A stretch of 64,000 nt of DNA. It comes from Nemophila menziesii (taxonomy: Eukaryota; Streptophyta; Magnoliopsida; Boraginales; Hydrophyllaceae). The notes below the pieces were generated by a model, which searched no databases, was not told where the DNA came from, and saw only the letters and a program-made list of their open reading frames with translations. Positions 53,241 through 64,000 of this stretch are shown in pieces. The position numbers and the translations under genes are program-made. How positions within the stretch are numbered: the first letter of the stretch is position 1; every line of letters begins with the position of its first letter. The stretch lies in NCBI GenBank assembly GCA_029959085.1, contig JARWIR010000018.1:16925001-16989000 (forward strand), in the 5' to 3' direction.

Positions 53241-54535
53241 AGGGGTACGTTACTGGAGGTCTGAATAAATAGATCTGAGATTGATGAATGGGGAGGCGCT
53301 CATGGTGGTGGAGAAGAAAAAGGTGTGCGGGAACCGGCTGTCATTTGTGCTGAAGAAGGTGTACAATGGCCAGATCTGAAGAGCTCCGGCGAGATGTGGT
53401 CCACGATGGCGGTTTTCTGGTGCAGTATGGCGGCAGCTTTGTTGCGAACAGAGGGGAAAGTGATACCGGCTTTGCTACGAACTTGATGAGATCTGTTGGA
53501 ATGGAATGAAAGTGAGACCGGGGGGCTGGTTTTCTGGTGCATGAAGACGGTGGTATTCTGATGCAGGAGGACGACAGCTTTGGTAGGAACAGAGGTGAGA
53601 TGGTGTGCAGCAGGGCTTGTAGAGGTGAGATGGTGGTGGAGCTTGTGATTTTCTGGTGCAGATCTGTCGATAGAGAAAGGTGGAGGGGGTGGGTTTTTAA
53701 TTTCTAAACCTAATGAGAGGGAAGGGTGATTTTATGTTAGTTGGATTCTAATTACCTAGTTAGGTTGGGTTTTTAATTGAAAATCAAATGTTGTTAAGGC
53801 CTTTAAACCTCTTTTACCCAAATTATTATATGCATAAATTTGTTTCTTTGTATATTCTGTTACATGATTTTTTTTTCTTTTTTCTTGGTCCTAAAAAAAG
53901 GTGAAGGATGTGGAATTTTGAAAAAACATCGTGGTTATAGCAGCAGATATGGAGTTTTACAAGGACTTATAATGCAAATAACTATAATACAGGGACCTTG
54001 GTTGCACCATATAGGACTTATACTGCAATTCTTTCATAATAATATAGGGACCTATAGTGCATTTTTTGCCTAAACAAGGACATATATTGCAATTAATTCA
54101 AAATAAGGACCTATGGAGCTATATAACTGTGTTTCTTGAAGGAGTGATTTCATTTTTCTGGTTAATTGCACTATATTATGTAAATATTAAACTATAGGGT
54201 TAATTGCTGTAATATAGGGTAATATAGGGTCGTCTTCAAAATATAGGGACCTAAAAAAAACGGTAAACAATGCTTTGGCTTTGAAATTGTGTTACTGCAG
54301 GATATGGGATTCAGTCTATCTGACTAAATTTGGCGATCTCAAGCATGGAATTCTTAGACTGGGTCTTTTATAAAAATGATAAAAAAATTGTACTTGAGGT
54401 TCAATTTTACTTTTTTATTAGTTGTGTTCTTGTACTTAGTAATTCTTTGGGGATGTTATAGTTTACTTTAAAATATTTTGGTGTAAATACAGCTGGAAAG
54501 ATTGAGCATAAAATTAAACTCAAATGCAATATTAA
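53241..54535. other. GC-richer repeat tail then AT-rich spacer, no gene
   Basis: 53241-53700 is GC-richer with repeats of GTTTTCTGGTGCA (about 53410, 53530 and 53650) and AGAGGTGAGATGGTG (two copies near 53590 and 53625). Short frames exist on both strands without recognisable domains. 53700-54535 is AT-rich with repeated GGGACCTATA/GGACTTATA phrases. Confidence 0.4.
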
Positions 54536-54539
54536 TAAA

Positions 54540-54852
54540 GTTATTGAAGGGGAAGCATGAGCCGTTTTGTTGGTCATGAGATCATCACATGATCTCTTTA
54601 GTTAGAGAATTTCTTTTTGCTCTAACAACCTTGAGTTAGTTCAAGGAATTCATAAGCTGACCGGCTACATTGGAGCCTTAAAACAGATCTTTGTCCGCAA
54701 TGGAAGGTTTCTCATATTGATAGAAGTTTCAACTCCACATTGGATCCTCTCGCTAGATGTACTAAGATGAACAAAGACTTATCAAGCTGGAAGAATTTCT
54801 CGCTTTTAGATTCTAATACGTTTTTAACTAAGCTTTGTAATGTTTAACTTTT
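54540..54852 (+). pseudogene. LINE RNase H C-terminus
   Basis: Two frames give SNNLELVQGIH followed by DLCPQWKVSHIDRSFNSTLD, LARCTKMNKDLSSWKNFSLL and FLTKLCNV with a stop at about 54847. This matches in order the end of the complete LINE ORF2 (SDNLEVIQGI, KFPKWKICYVNRKFNNITDL, DTSKWKNGSLNDFYVFLKSL). Opposite strand to the complete element; only the tail remains. Confidence 0.7.
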
Positions 54853-55973
54853 ACTTTTATGTACTAGTGAAAAAAAAAATTGTTGGATTTAGTTCTTATT
54901 ACAAGTGGTGAAAGTTCTCTTCATTCCAAATGGATACCTATGACATTTTATCTTATTATGCATTGCATGCATACATCATATTTTATGTTTAGTGTAGACG
55001 TATTAGAATTGGTGGATCAAAAGTCGAGAAAAATATAAAAAATGTGTAATAACTAGGCCAAATCTGTTAGTATGTTTTTTTTTTTTTTTGACAAATGTTA
55101 GTATGTTGGATAGGGACTAATACTTCAATATATTCATATGGGAAAAGAAAAAGGTGTAGCATTATTTGGGACTAAAGGGTGAAATTACAAGGTACAAATA
55201 AGCCAAAAATTGAAAACGAAGCATTAAGAATGCGTTTGGAAGGTCAATGGTAGGGTTACTATACATGGGAACAAGTGATGGATCTTGTTCATAGAGTAGG
55301 AAATGATAGTTTTTCTAATAACTGATGATACTATTACATGCTAATATATTTTGACTACAAGACTATTCTCATAAATGTGACAACAGGTCTAAATATTTAA
55401 TTCATTAGCCATTGCCACTGTAGCTTCATTTGTTATTCTTGTCTTAGATAAAAAAAAAAAAATCAAGAGTGTATTTCACATGCATGAATCAAGAGTCATT
55501 CTAAATTACGAACATCAAGAATTTGAAGATTCTCGTTTTCTTGTTTGAACTGTTCGATAAAATCCACCTTTTTGTTTCGGTGAAGGAGATGATTGAACAT
55601 GATTCATGAGCTGATTATAATCTCTTGAACACTCTCATTAGATATGGAATGGTAAATCATTTTTTACAATAACTGTAAAAAACAAAGGGAATTATCTTAA
55701 TTTGGTTGATTAAACTGTCCATATACATAATTTAGTTATAGATATTGTAAATAATGATCCATAATTTATATTTAATGATTATTGTAAATATAACTTAACA
55801 TTCCAAACACAGTCCAGACTCATTACATAGTTACTCAAACCAAAATTGATTACATCATTTTATCCCAAAGTTTATGGTTTGGGGTGATAGGTATTACAAA
55901 AAGCTACCGAAATCAAATGTCAAAATTTAACAGCAAATAAATTATAAAATTCCATAACAAAAACACAAGATTA
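54853..55973. other. AT-rich spacer, no gene
   Basis: Nothing recognisable apart from A/T runs (55077-55090, 55451-55462). The right-hand end probably includes the 3' UTR of the RBM28-type gene. Confidence 0.35.
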
Positions 55974-58900
55974 TTACGATTGAAACCACCTCTTAAGGTT
56001 TTTGGTTCCATGAGATTGATCATTAACACTAGGGTGAGTAAACTTGGATCTGTATTGCTCAATCAACTTATCAAGTTTATCAACTTGATCTCTACCCATA
56101 GGATCTCTATTCATCTTACTTTTCTTCCTACTATTAATATTAATATCCATCTCTTCCTTTAATTCTCGTGACCTTTTCTTCTCTACTCTCTCTACAATTG
56201 GTTTATTAACTATCCTTTGAGAACCTCCTCCTATTATAGCTGTTTTCTTTTTAGGTAATAATATTTTGTTTTCCTTGCTAGCTTCATTCTTTCTCGGTTC
56301 CTCTTCTTTATTAACGCTTGACTTTTTTGAAGGTTCATCACTTCTGGATTTCCGTTTTCTAGAGTTCTTATCATCTTTTAAATCATTGTTTTGTGATGAA
56401 CCTTGAGCATTATTACGTGGGCCCTGAATCCATTGATTCTTTTCTTGACGTTGTTTCAAAGTTTGCACATTATCAAGCGCAAATTCCACTATCGGACGAT
56501 GCTCCGGTCCAAAAGTTTCTGCAAATTGAAATAACTAAAAAAAGGGACTATTTCAAAAATAACGTATAAACTTATCAAAATAAATAAAAATACCAGGATT
56601 ATTGTTTAAAACTCTTAAAGCCACAAGTGCATGTTGATGCTCTTCAAATTCAACAAAAGCTACTCCACGTGAATGATTTTTATTAACATCTTTTCCCTTT
56701 TTTCCATTCTCCAGAAATTTTATCTACATAATTCACAAAAATTAAATAAAATATATCGTATTAAATAAAACAAACTATAGCTGCTGACCTGTCGAATAAC
56801 AGGTGTTTGCTTAGTAGCACGAGATATAACAGCATCAATACAAAGTTTCTTAAGTACTTTCTCACTCATAGTTTTAGGTAAATTATATATAATAAGCCTC
56901 GTTTTCGATACATGAAAATTCGGTGATTGTAACTTAACAGTCTTTTTCTCTTGCAACCTACACAACATTTATTACAAACATTATTAATCAATTAATATCA
57001 AAAAATGACAGATTTACCCCTTACGATTTGCGTTTCGCCATATCATTAGCAGATACACCTATAGCAGCTGCAGTTCCCTCTAAAATAAGACCTTCCTTTG
57101 TAAGATAAAGGTTACGATGATCTTGAACTTCCTTAGTACTCTTTTCTTGTTCCTTTTTTTGAGCATTTTCTTTATTTAAAGCCCTCAAAATCTTTAATTG
57201 TCTTCCCTTTAATAAAATACCAGATCCATTTTCATTTTCCGCAGCTGAAAAAGTTGCATCAGCTGCTTCAACTGTTTTAAATTTCAAAAATCCCGTTCCT
57301 CTAGGTCTCCTACACAAAATATACACAAGAATAAGAATCGATCAAGGGGTAAAAACGTAATTTGTAGAACATACTTTGTAACGGGATGAAGAACTGGAAA
57401 AAACGATTCAACTTCACCAAAAGCAGAGAAACGTTGTTTAACTTCTTCATTAGTGATTTCAAACGGAATGTTATTAATAAAAACTGTTCTGTGTAAATCA
57501 TCTTCTCCTTCAATTGGTTTGATTTTCTTGCTTTTAATAGGGGTATTATTGTCCGGAACTGTTATGATTTCATCTTTCTTTTCTTCGGGTAAGATGACAT
57601 CATCATTTTTTTCAGAACTAGTAGTGTCGACTTTTGAAGACGATGAAATTAAATTCTGAAGAACTTTTCTCGCCACGTCAGCTTCTTCACTAAAATCAAA
57701 TTCGATTGGTTCAGCTTCCTCTTCTGTTGAGTCAGACTCATTGTCAGACTCATTGGTGGGGTCCACATCAATCTTAGTGTCAATTTCTGTATCATCATTT
57801 TCAAAATCACTACCAGTTTCACTTTTTACCTCATTATCACTCCGTTCTGTAAAATTTGAGAAAAATTAATTACGAAAAAAAGAAAAAAAAAAGTCAAAAG
57901 TAAAACATGAGAAATTACCATGTTCTTGAGTATAAACATTTTTTGAAATAGCCCAATCAACAGCAATACTTCTACTACCAATTTTTTTCCCATTCATCTT
58001 TTTAATAGCCTATAAATGGAGTATAAAAAAAGGAAATATTAAAAAAATATATCATAATCTCATTAAAATATCAAATAATCCATACATTTTCTGCATCTTG
58101 TTTGGATGTGAATTTAACAAATGCAAATCCCTTAGATACTCTGCAAAAGAACAATAAAAACTATAAAAAGGGTTTTTTTGGAAGAGAAATAAATAATATA
58201 TGTTAAATATACCCAGTCTCAGAATTTCGAGGAATAAAAACTTCCCAAACAAAGCCTATAGGTGCAAACATTTCCGTAATCTCCTTTGCCTTAGCCTGCA
58301 TAAAATATATAAAATATATTCAATTAACATTGTATCAAATTTAAAAAAGAAAGTTATAAAAGAAACTACAAAATAAAATAAAAAGATCTGCAAAGAGAAT
58401 GAACCTTGAATGGAAGATTCCTTACTATAAGTTTCCATTTCTTAGTCTTAGCACCCTGTTGAAAATTAATATTAAATAAAAAAACTAAAATAATAATTTA
58501 GACAAGTTTTTAACCTCTCCGCCTAGCTGGCGAGCCCAAACAATTCCACCACATAATTCTTGTTTATGTAAAGATGCAACACAAGCACGAGCTGACTTAA
58601 CACTAGTGAATAATATAGATGAAGCTTCCATTTTACATCCATCTCTTGCTAACCCTAAAAATACATTATTATATTAACATTAACATTAACTCTCTAATTT
58701 AAATATTAAAAGTTTTAATTAAAATTCACTCACCGTGAAATTCAAGTTCTTCTCTAGGAAGTGGATAAGTTATAGAACATACAGGACCGCACTTTTTAGC
58801 ACGGTTATGAATATCTTCTGCCATGTCAGCATCTAGAAGACCCCCGATTATAACAGTCTTTGCAACCCTATACAAACCAAAACATATATATCACTATACA

Positions 58901-59938
58901 CTCATATGAACACTATATATAAAATATATCAAGTATTTAAAAAGTCACCTTTGTTTATCTGAAGATGGGTATGTTCCAGTTTGAATTATGGGTCTTTTTT
59001 CTCCTGTGAAATTGACTTATATTAGGTTAAATATTACGATTTAAAGAAGAAAATAAAGCGTTGAAATTATATAAATACCTTTGCGTTGTGAATGTGAAGA
59101 AGATTCCTTATTATTGATAACCTTATGCATGATTATATCAACTTCTGAATCATCTTTTGTCTTTTCAACTTCTAATTTAAAAATAAATTAATATTTGTAC
59201 ACATATACTTGTGAATATAATGAACTAATTGAGGAACCTGTTTGTTTTAAGTTAGAAGCTTCCTCAATAGCTGAAGCATCGGCATTTTCTTCACCATTTA
59301 CTTTATTAACTACTGAAAGAAATTAGATTGAATATCAAACTTTTTATCAGAAAAGAAAAAAGAAAAAAGAAAAAAGAAAAAAGTGAAAACCTTGATTTCC
59401 TTTTGGGCGACGCTGCTCAAGTGGGGCCCGATTCATAGCATATTTAACTCCAATCTTTCTACCTCCAACTGAAGAACCGTTCTTGAGCTCAATAGCACGT
59501 GTAGCATCTTCAACAGAAGCACTAGTATATAGGTAATTAAAACTCATTATAAGTAATTCATACACACAAACTTATATTAGTGAATATTAAAAAGAAGACC
59601 TTCAAACTTACAATTGAACATAACCAAAGCCTCTGTGTTCATTGGATCCTGCACATATAATAGACGATTGTTAAAGAAAGTAATATATATCTAACCCCTT
59701 TCAGATATGTAATACCTTTCTTAGTGACCAAAAAACAACGTCGTATTGGTCCAACTTCACTGAAAATTTCTTCAAGCTACAAGAATTGAAAGTAATTTAG
59801 CATATTTATATGTGTAAAGCTTTAGATAGAGAAACATACCTGAGCAGTGGTGGAAGAAAACGAGAAATTAGAGACGAAGACGGTGGACGGAGAGTGTTGG
59901 GTATCGCCACCGGACGGCTTAATCTTGTTCTTCCCCAT
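55974..59938 (-). CDS. RBM28: Nucleolar RNA-binding protein with five RRMs (RBM28/Nop4 family)
   Basis: Eighteen exons on the minus strand, high to low: 59840-59938, 59716-59776, 59612-59648, 59391-59521, 59238-59312, 59079-59171, 58949-59003, 58734-58867, 58515-58654, 58405-58455, 58213-58295, 58086-58140, 57919-58009, 57375-57846, 57025-57309, 56789-56957, 56594-56723, 55974-56518. They sum to 2706 bases, 901 residues. RRM1 is about residues 18-90 ([17 protein letters not shown]), RRM2 about 184-262 (weak), RRM3 about 281-362 ([16 protein letters not shown]), RRM4 about 487-570 (TVFINNIPF), RRM5 about 633-720 ([17 protein letters not shown]). An acidic linker precedes RRM4, and the tail is Lys/Arg-rich ([14 protein letters not shown]). 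Relatives act in 60S ribosome assembly in the nucleolus; that role is from family knowledge. Confidence 0.9.
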
Positions 59939-59990
59939 CGAAGTTGAAGCAAAAACCTTTTGTTCGGAAACTAACGAACGTTGCAGACAC

Positions 59991-60072
59991 CTATGAATTA
60001 GTAAATTAGTACAGTAATTCCAAGAGCTTTAAAATATGAAACTTTTTAAGTTGAGAAAGAAAATCAATGTAC
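59991..60072 (-). other. Probable intron in the 5' UTR of the RBM28-type gene
   Basis: On the minus strand TTTAAG/GTACAT is a donor at 60072 and CATAG/GTGTCTG an acceptor at 59991, giving an 82-base AT-rich intron between a short leader exon (from about 60115) and the coding exon. Size and composition match the coding introns. Confidence 0.5.
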
Positions 60073-60074
60073 CT

Positions 60075-60705
60075 TAAATATAGTTGTAGCCGCAAAGAGT
60101 GGTTCTAAGGAAGAAGATTAGTCTGCCGCTTCAATATTATTCCCGATGCGTAAAAGCGTGGTTCGTATGATACGTTGAGTTTTGGTGAAAAAGAACCGTT
60201 CAACGGCGAGTCTACGGGTAGGACAGTGGTCGGAAAGGGTTGGTGAGTGGTGTGAAGAAGCGAAGAAGACGAAAGTGGGGTTGGTGAGTGGTCGGAAGTT
60301 TGAGGTAGATGAGAGTGAAAGGTTGAAGAAGACGACGGCCGGTAGGTCGTGGAAGATGATGCAGCGGTGGGGGACGGGGAGGCGTAAGTGGAAGGCGATA
60401 CACGAATGGGTGGGTTTTTGTGGTTGGAAATGGGTTTAAGTAATTGGGCTTATATGTTTAATAACAAAAAAGAAAATTAGTGAGACTCAAGTCCATTAAG
60501 AAATATATTGGGCCTTAAGCTTGTAACTACTCCTGGTCTTGGTTTACGACATGTTCTCATGGTAACTTTTTCTTTACCACTGAAGCATATATATAAACCA
60601 AACTTCCAAAATACAAATCAGCCCTATTGGATGGAAATCACTAGCGAGTAATCTAGCCAATTGAGGAGGAGGAATAAAGTTTCAAAGGCTAAACAAAGAG
60701 TCTTT
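60075..60705. other. Upstream region of the RBM28-type gene, one doubtful frame
   Basis: A plus-strand 85-codon frame (60182-60439) is Trp/Lys/Arg/Gly-rich (VGQWSERVGEWCEEAKKTKV) and its antisense is also open; an internal near-repeat (GGTTGGTGAGTGGT, about 60238 and 60279) explains part of it. No domain recognised; probably not a gene. The remainder is AT-rich. Confidence 0.35.
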
Positions 60706-60711
60706 TAGCTT

Positions 60712-61947
60712 TTATTTAGCCACCCAATCAGCATAACAGATTTTAAATCTCCTAACAAAGGAGATTTTAAGTTTATACAAAAGTTTACATCTAATGATGT
60801 TCTTAACCAATATCTTAATATTACAAAAAAAATTCACTCTATTACAAGTTTGGTTAATCAAGTTACTGCAGTCATTCTCAATCTCCACTGATCCTATTGG
60901 GAACTTTAAAACAAGATCACAGGCTCCAATCAATCCTCTAGTTTCGGCTTCAATAACAGAGTTAACCACCATCCTTTGCGCAAATCCATCTACCATATTC
61001 CTTGTTGAATCCCTAGCAATGCAAGCAAATGCAGCTTGATTAGTTAAATTGTTAAATGAAGCATCACAATTTATTTTATATTTTTCAGGGACGGGTGGAG
61101 TCCATTTTCCATTCCTTTCATTGATCAAGTTATTAGCCTGAATCTCATTAGAGTTACAAAGAGTAACTGATAACTGTTGAACACTATCATATTTCTTTCT
61201 ATTTCTTACCTCAGAGTTTAATCTTGTAGCAAGATAAGTTTCATCATAGGCATTAAGGGTCTCATGTAAAGTTTTAAAAGGGTCAGGTGCAACACCTCTA
61301 AAGATACTTTCATTCCTGCCTTTCCATATAAACCACACAATATAAAAGGCGAATTCACCAAAGCCTTTCATTTTGAATTCAGCTTCCTTTAGGCTAAGCC
61401 TAATAAAGTTAATCCATCTCTTAAAATTAAAAGCTGGTTCTGACATTGAGTCAAAACTAATTGGGCTAGCCAACCAGACAGCTCTTGCCCAAGAACAATG
61501 AAAAATCAAATGCTCCACATTTTCAGATTCAATCCCACAGATAGAGCAAATAGAGTTATCACAAAATTTTCTATTCTTTCGATTCTCATTTGTAGCTAGT
61601 CCATTAACACAACACTTACAAATAAAGTTTTTAACTTTTGGTGAAATATTCATACTCCAAACTAACTTCCAGTCCTCAGACTGTAGCTTAAAAGAAGCTT
61701 CCCATTTCTTTTTTTCCAAAATTTTTTCCACACCTTGTTGAGCCCTCCAAAGTATCTTATACATATCTTTCACTGTAACAGCCCCAGAACTCGAGAGAGT
61801 CCAGAAAGGAGTGTCAATACAGAATTGAGAAGGGAGATACATATAAGATATGGTTGCTACAACATCAGGGGGAAAATACAAGTTAAGAAGATCAACATTC
61901 CATTCACTTTTATCAAAATGAATCAGCTCTGACACAAACATATACAA
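60712..61947 (-). CDS. 5'-truncated LINE: zf-RVT and RNase H, frame still open
   Basis: A 411-codon frame. It covers the linker after the RT (FWTLSSSGAVTVKDMYKILW), the zf-RVT region (SEDWKLVWSMNISPKVKNFI and the Cys/His set in CSICGIESENVEHLIFHC), a WFIWKGRNESIF segment, and an RNase H (KINCDASFNNLTNQAAFACI, VIEAETRGLIGACDLVLKFP, IENDCSNLI, ending FKICYADWVAK). Sequence differs from the complete LINE, so it is another lineage. No endonuclease or RT lies upstream: the copy is 5'-truncated, as usual for LINEs. The still-open frame suggests either recent insertion or luck; independent coding function is unlikely. Confidence 0.75.
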   Translation of the reverse strand: MYMFVSELIHFDKSEWNVDLLNLYFPPDVVATISYMYLPSQFCIDTPFWTLSSSGAVTVKDMYKILWRAQQGVEKILEKKKWEASFKLQSEDWKLVWSMNISPKVKNFICKCCVNGLATNENRKNRKFCDNSICSICGIESENVEHLIFHCSWARAVWLASPISFDSMSEPAFNFKRWINFIRLSLKEAEFKMKGFGEFAFYIVWFIWKGRNESIFRGVAPDPFKTLHETLNAYDETYLATRLNSEVRNRKKYDSVQQLSVTLCNSNEIQANNLINERNGKWTPPVPEKYKINCDASFNNLTNQAAFACIARDSTRNMVDGFAQRMVVNSVIEAETRGLIGACDLVLKFPIGSVEIENDCSNLINQTCNRVNFFCNIKILVKNIIRCKLLYKLKISFVRRFKICYADWVAK

Positions 61948-62990
61948 GTTTCAATCATTTATAAGAAATTGGGAGATGGGGTTTTGAGATTTTTAGAGTA
62001 GTGCAATGTTTATAATTTGATTGATTAAAATAAAAATGAAATCTACACTATCCAACGCAGGTGGGTTCTCTTTGTTGTTATTCCATGGCAGGTATCCATT
62101 GATTTATGGCTTGTTTGAATAACTATATAGGATATTGAGCCACCCTTGATGAGAGTGGATCTTCCTCGACCGCTGCTTCACTAGCAGAACTTGTGGCTCC
62201 GCTATCCGAGGTTGAATATTTGTGATATTTTGTTGAAGAATTGCATTATTTTCACGTGGTTGTTTGCTTCCTACTACAGAAGGGAATCTTCCCACAACGC
62301 TCAAAGCGACATTCTATATGACCTCGTCTCCCATTTGTCATGAATAATTTCTTAAAAGAACTCATTGACACCATGTGGTTTCTCAATGAGAATCAAACTC
62401 TTGTTCTCACAGACGACCCTAACTTACAGAGTATAAAATCTCCACAAACAAAATTTGTTTGCGTAGGAACCAAAGTAGTTCCATTGGAGAGCTTGTTGAG
62501 AGGATTAACGAGTGAGTTAAGGGGCTTCGCCAAGACGTATCTTCATATGTCGAGGAACTTAATTTGTACGCATCTAATAACACTTGAAACCAAATACTAA
62601 GCATGGACCACAAGGAGTTTTATTCTCGATGGCACTCCAACGCTCAAGTCATTATTATGATCGAGGGTATTCAATGACTCGACAAAGAGTCCTCTGGAGG
62701 GTTAGGTCGTCTCTATGAATAGTAAAATAAAGAGTAAATGAATAGTGAATACCTTTTTTGAGAGGTGTGTCCCGGGTATTTATACATAACGAGGGTTCAT
62801 GATACCTCTATGGGCTTTGGTCATTTTCCCCATTTTGGGTTCATGGCGACGATATATTCGCTCTTTAGACATAAGTATATTTGTTCCATCGTTCAAACTA
62901 TGACAACTTGTATATACCTTCGATGTGGTCTTTAATTTGGCCAGTTACTTTATTATAGCTTAACAACCTTAGAAGGCGAGGACAACTATA
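61948..62990. other. Unassigned sequence, possibly LTR-derived
   Basis: No gene with recognisable domains. Bases 62700-62990 (GAATAGTGAATACC, GGTGTGTCCCGGGTATTTAT, ACATAACGAGGGTTCATGAT) look like promoter-proximal LTR or leader sequence read on the minus strand, but no partner LTR, primer site or coding region was found. Confidence 0.3.
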
Positions 62991-62999
62991 TTTAGAGCG

Positions 63000-63215
63000 T
63001 TCGCGTGGGCTAATAATACCAACACCGACTTTGATATTATTGAGTCAGATTGCCTAAAAAGAGTATTAAGTTCCTGGTGAGGAAATTTTTTTCTATCTTC
63101 GTAAGTAGATATAAGTCTAATCATATTCAAAATAATTAAATGGAAGGGTTGATAGTCTTGCCAAATTTGTTAGAAACAATGATCACAAGGAGGACTGTAG
63201 ATGCGTCTTTTAATA
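63000..63215 (+). pseudogene. LINE RNase H fragment
   Basis: Reads WANNTNTDFDIIESDCLKRV then, after frame loss, LAKFVRNNDHKEDC, matching the SD.L..V and LAK/LAA positions of the plant LINE RNase H. Short and broken. Confidence 0.5.
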
Positions 63216-64000
63216 CATGTGTGCTTTTTCTTTGGAAGTTTTTTAAAAAATCGGTGTTGATTAATTTTAGGCTCCGCTACCCTTGTATATTTTTTTCACT
63301 TTTCTTAATATCTAATTCAGGAATTTAAAGTAAAAAGGCCGAATATTTGAAGTCATATCCTAACATACAAGTTACACTTATGGGTCAAATGTATCCTATG
63401 ATGTGTATTATGACATTTTGGACTAACTAGGTCCAATTTCTTAAACATATAGTTAAGAAAAACTTAATTGTTTTTCCGTAATGCATTTGTGTTTTTAACT
63501 TTCACGTGATCTATAAAATAACCAAATTTTGCTTTTTTGGTCGAAAAAAAAACCAAATTCAACCTAAGAACTCCGAAATATGTAATATGGACTTTTTTTT
63601 GAATCAAAATAATATGAACTATATTTTTTATATGTGCACATGATAATATAATTAAAATAATTATAAAACTTCTATTTTATATTGGACGCTTCAATATTTA
63701 TAATATAGCCATTAATTATATTTATACATTAAATTAACTAAGAAAATATTATAATTAATTTTTGCAGAATTAATATATAGAAGGTATACCATGATACGAC
63801 TAATATATTGAACCATCAAATATTAAATGAAGTATTTTTCTAAAAAAATCGTCATTTTGAAAACTATTTTAGTCATTCACTCTTTTTTTTTGGTCAACTT
63901 AATGCCTGTTTGGGATTGCTTTTCAAAATAATCACTTAAAGTGATTTTATATTTATAGCAATATTTTAGACTCTTAGTGTCCGTTTGGAAGTGCTTTTTT
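63216..64000. other. AT-rich end of window with start of a dispersed repeat
   Basis: No gene. From about 63905 the phrases TGCCTGTTTGGGATTGCTTT and GTGTCCGTTTGGAAGTGCTT appear; such TGTTTGG...GCTTTT ends are frequent in plant MITE-like repeats. The repeat is cut by the window edge. Confidence 0.35.

Noticed and set aside
60182..60439. 85-codon plus frame next to the RBM28-type gene
   Set aside because: Open on both strands, built on an internal near-repeat, no recognisable domain; could also be leader or promoter of the gene on the other strand.

Overview
This is a plant nuclear (eudicot-type) segment: AT-rich, spliced genes with short AT-rich introns, a chloroplast-lumen protein gene, tRNA-derived SINEs, and plant-type Ty1/copia, Ty3/gypsy, LINE-L1, CACTA, hAT and Mutator-like elements. 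The species cannot be fixed from the sequence. Most of the window is transposon sequence of different ages, with four recognisable host protein genes and a tRNA-Val cluster.

Host genes: (1) 7891-8559 (-), a nodulin-related protein 1-like gene; (2) 17965-19170 (+), a five-exon ankyrin-repeat gene of the 26S proteasome subunit 10 (PSMD10/gankyrin) type; (3) 32920-33752 (+), a four-exon PsaN-like thylakoid-lumen protein; (4) 55974-59938 (-), an 18-exon, five-RRM nucleolar RNA-binding protein of the RBM28/Nop4 family with a probable intron in its 5' UTR. Genes 1 and 2 look like an ancient neighbour pair (recalled to be adjacent in Arabidopsis), here pushed about 9 kb apart by transposons. Exon limits were placed by hand from GT/AG sites and all phases close.

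Layout. 0.4-2 kb: decayed LINE reverse transcriptase. 2.6-7.7 kb: CACTA element (TNP2 transposase relics, minus strand) with palindromic subterminal repeats. 9.3-13.3 kb: gag-protease LTR element without RT/integrase, its LTR head-to-head with a related LTR fragment. 14-17.8 kb: LTR piece, Au-type SINE, hAT-like element with 8-bp duplication, and an inverted-repeat element in front of gene 2. 19.9-25.3 kb: SINE, copia gag/protease relic, LTRs. 27.3-30.6 and 38.4-41.6 kb: two related blocks holding broken cation/H+ exchanger (CHX-type) fragments and tRNA-Val(UAC) copies; each block carries a MITE the other lacks. 34.5-37.6 and 41.7-42.8 kb: LINE fragments. 43.6-44.7 kb: copia LTR.

44.8-52.5 kb holds the best mobile element: a complete L1-type LINE with a perfect 15-bp target-site duplication, an intact 1399-residue ORF2, and an ORF1 frame that stays open for 452 further codons upstream and would encode a hydrophobic N-terminal region. 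This is the most unusual feature seen. 54.5-63.2 kb has three more RNase H-bearing LINE tails around the RBM28 gene. The palindrome GGGTATATACCC occurs at least ten times, mostly in a dispersed repeat that also forms the target site of the large LINE. No CRISPR array, operon or bacterial feature was seen.
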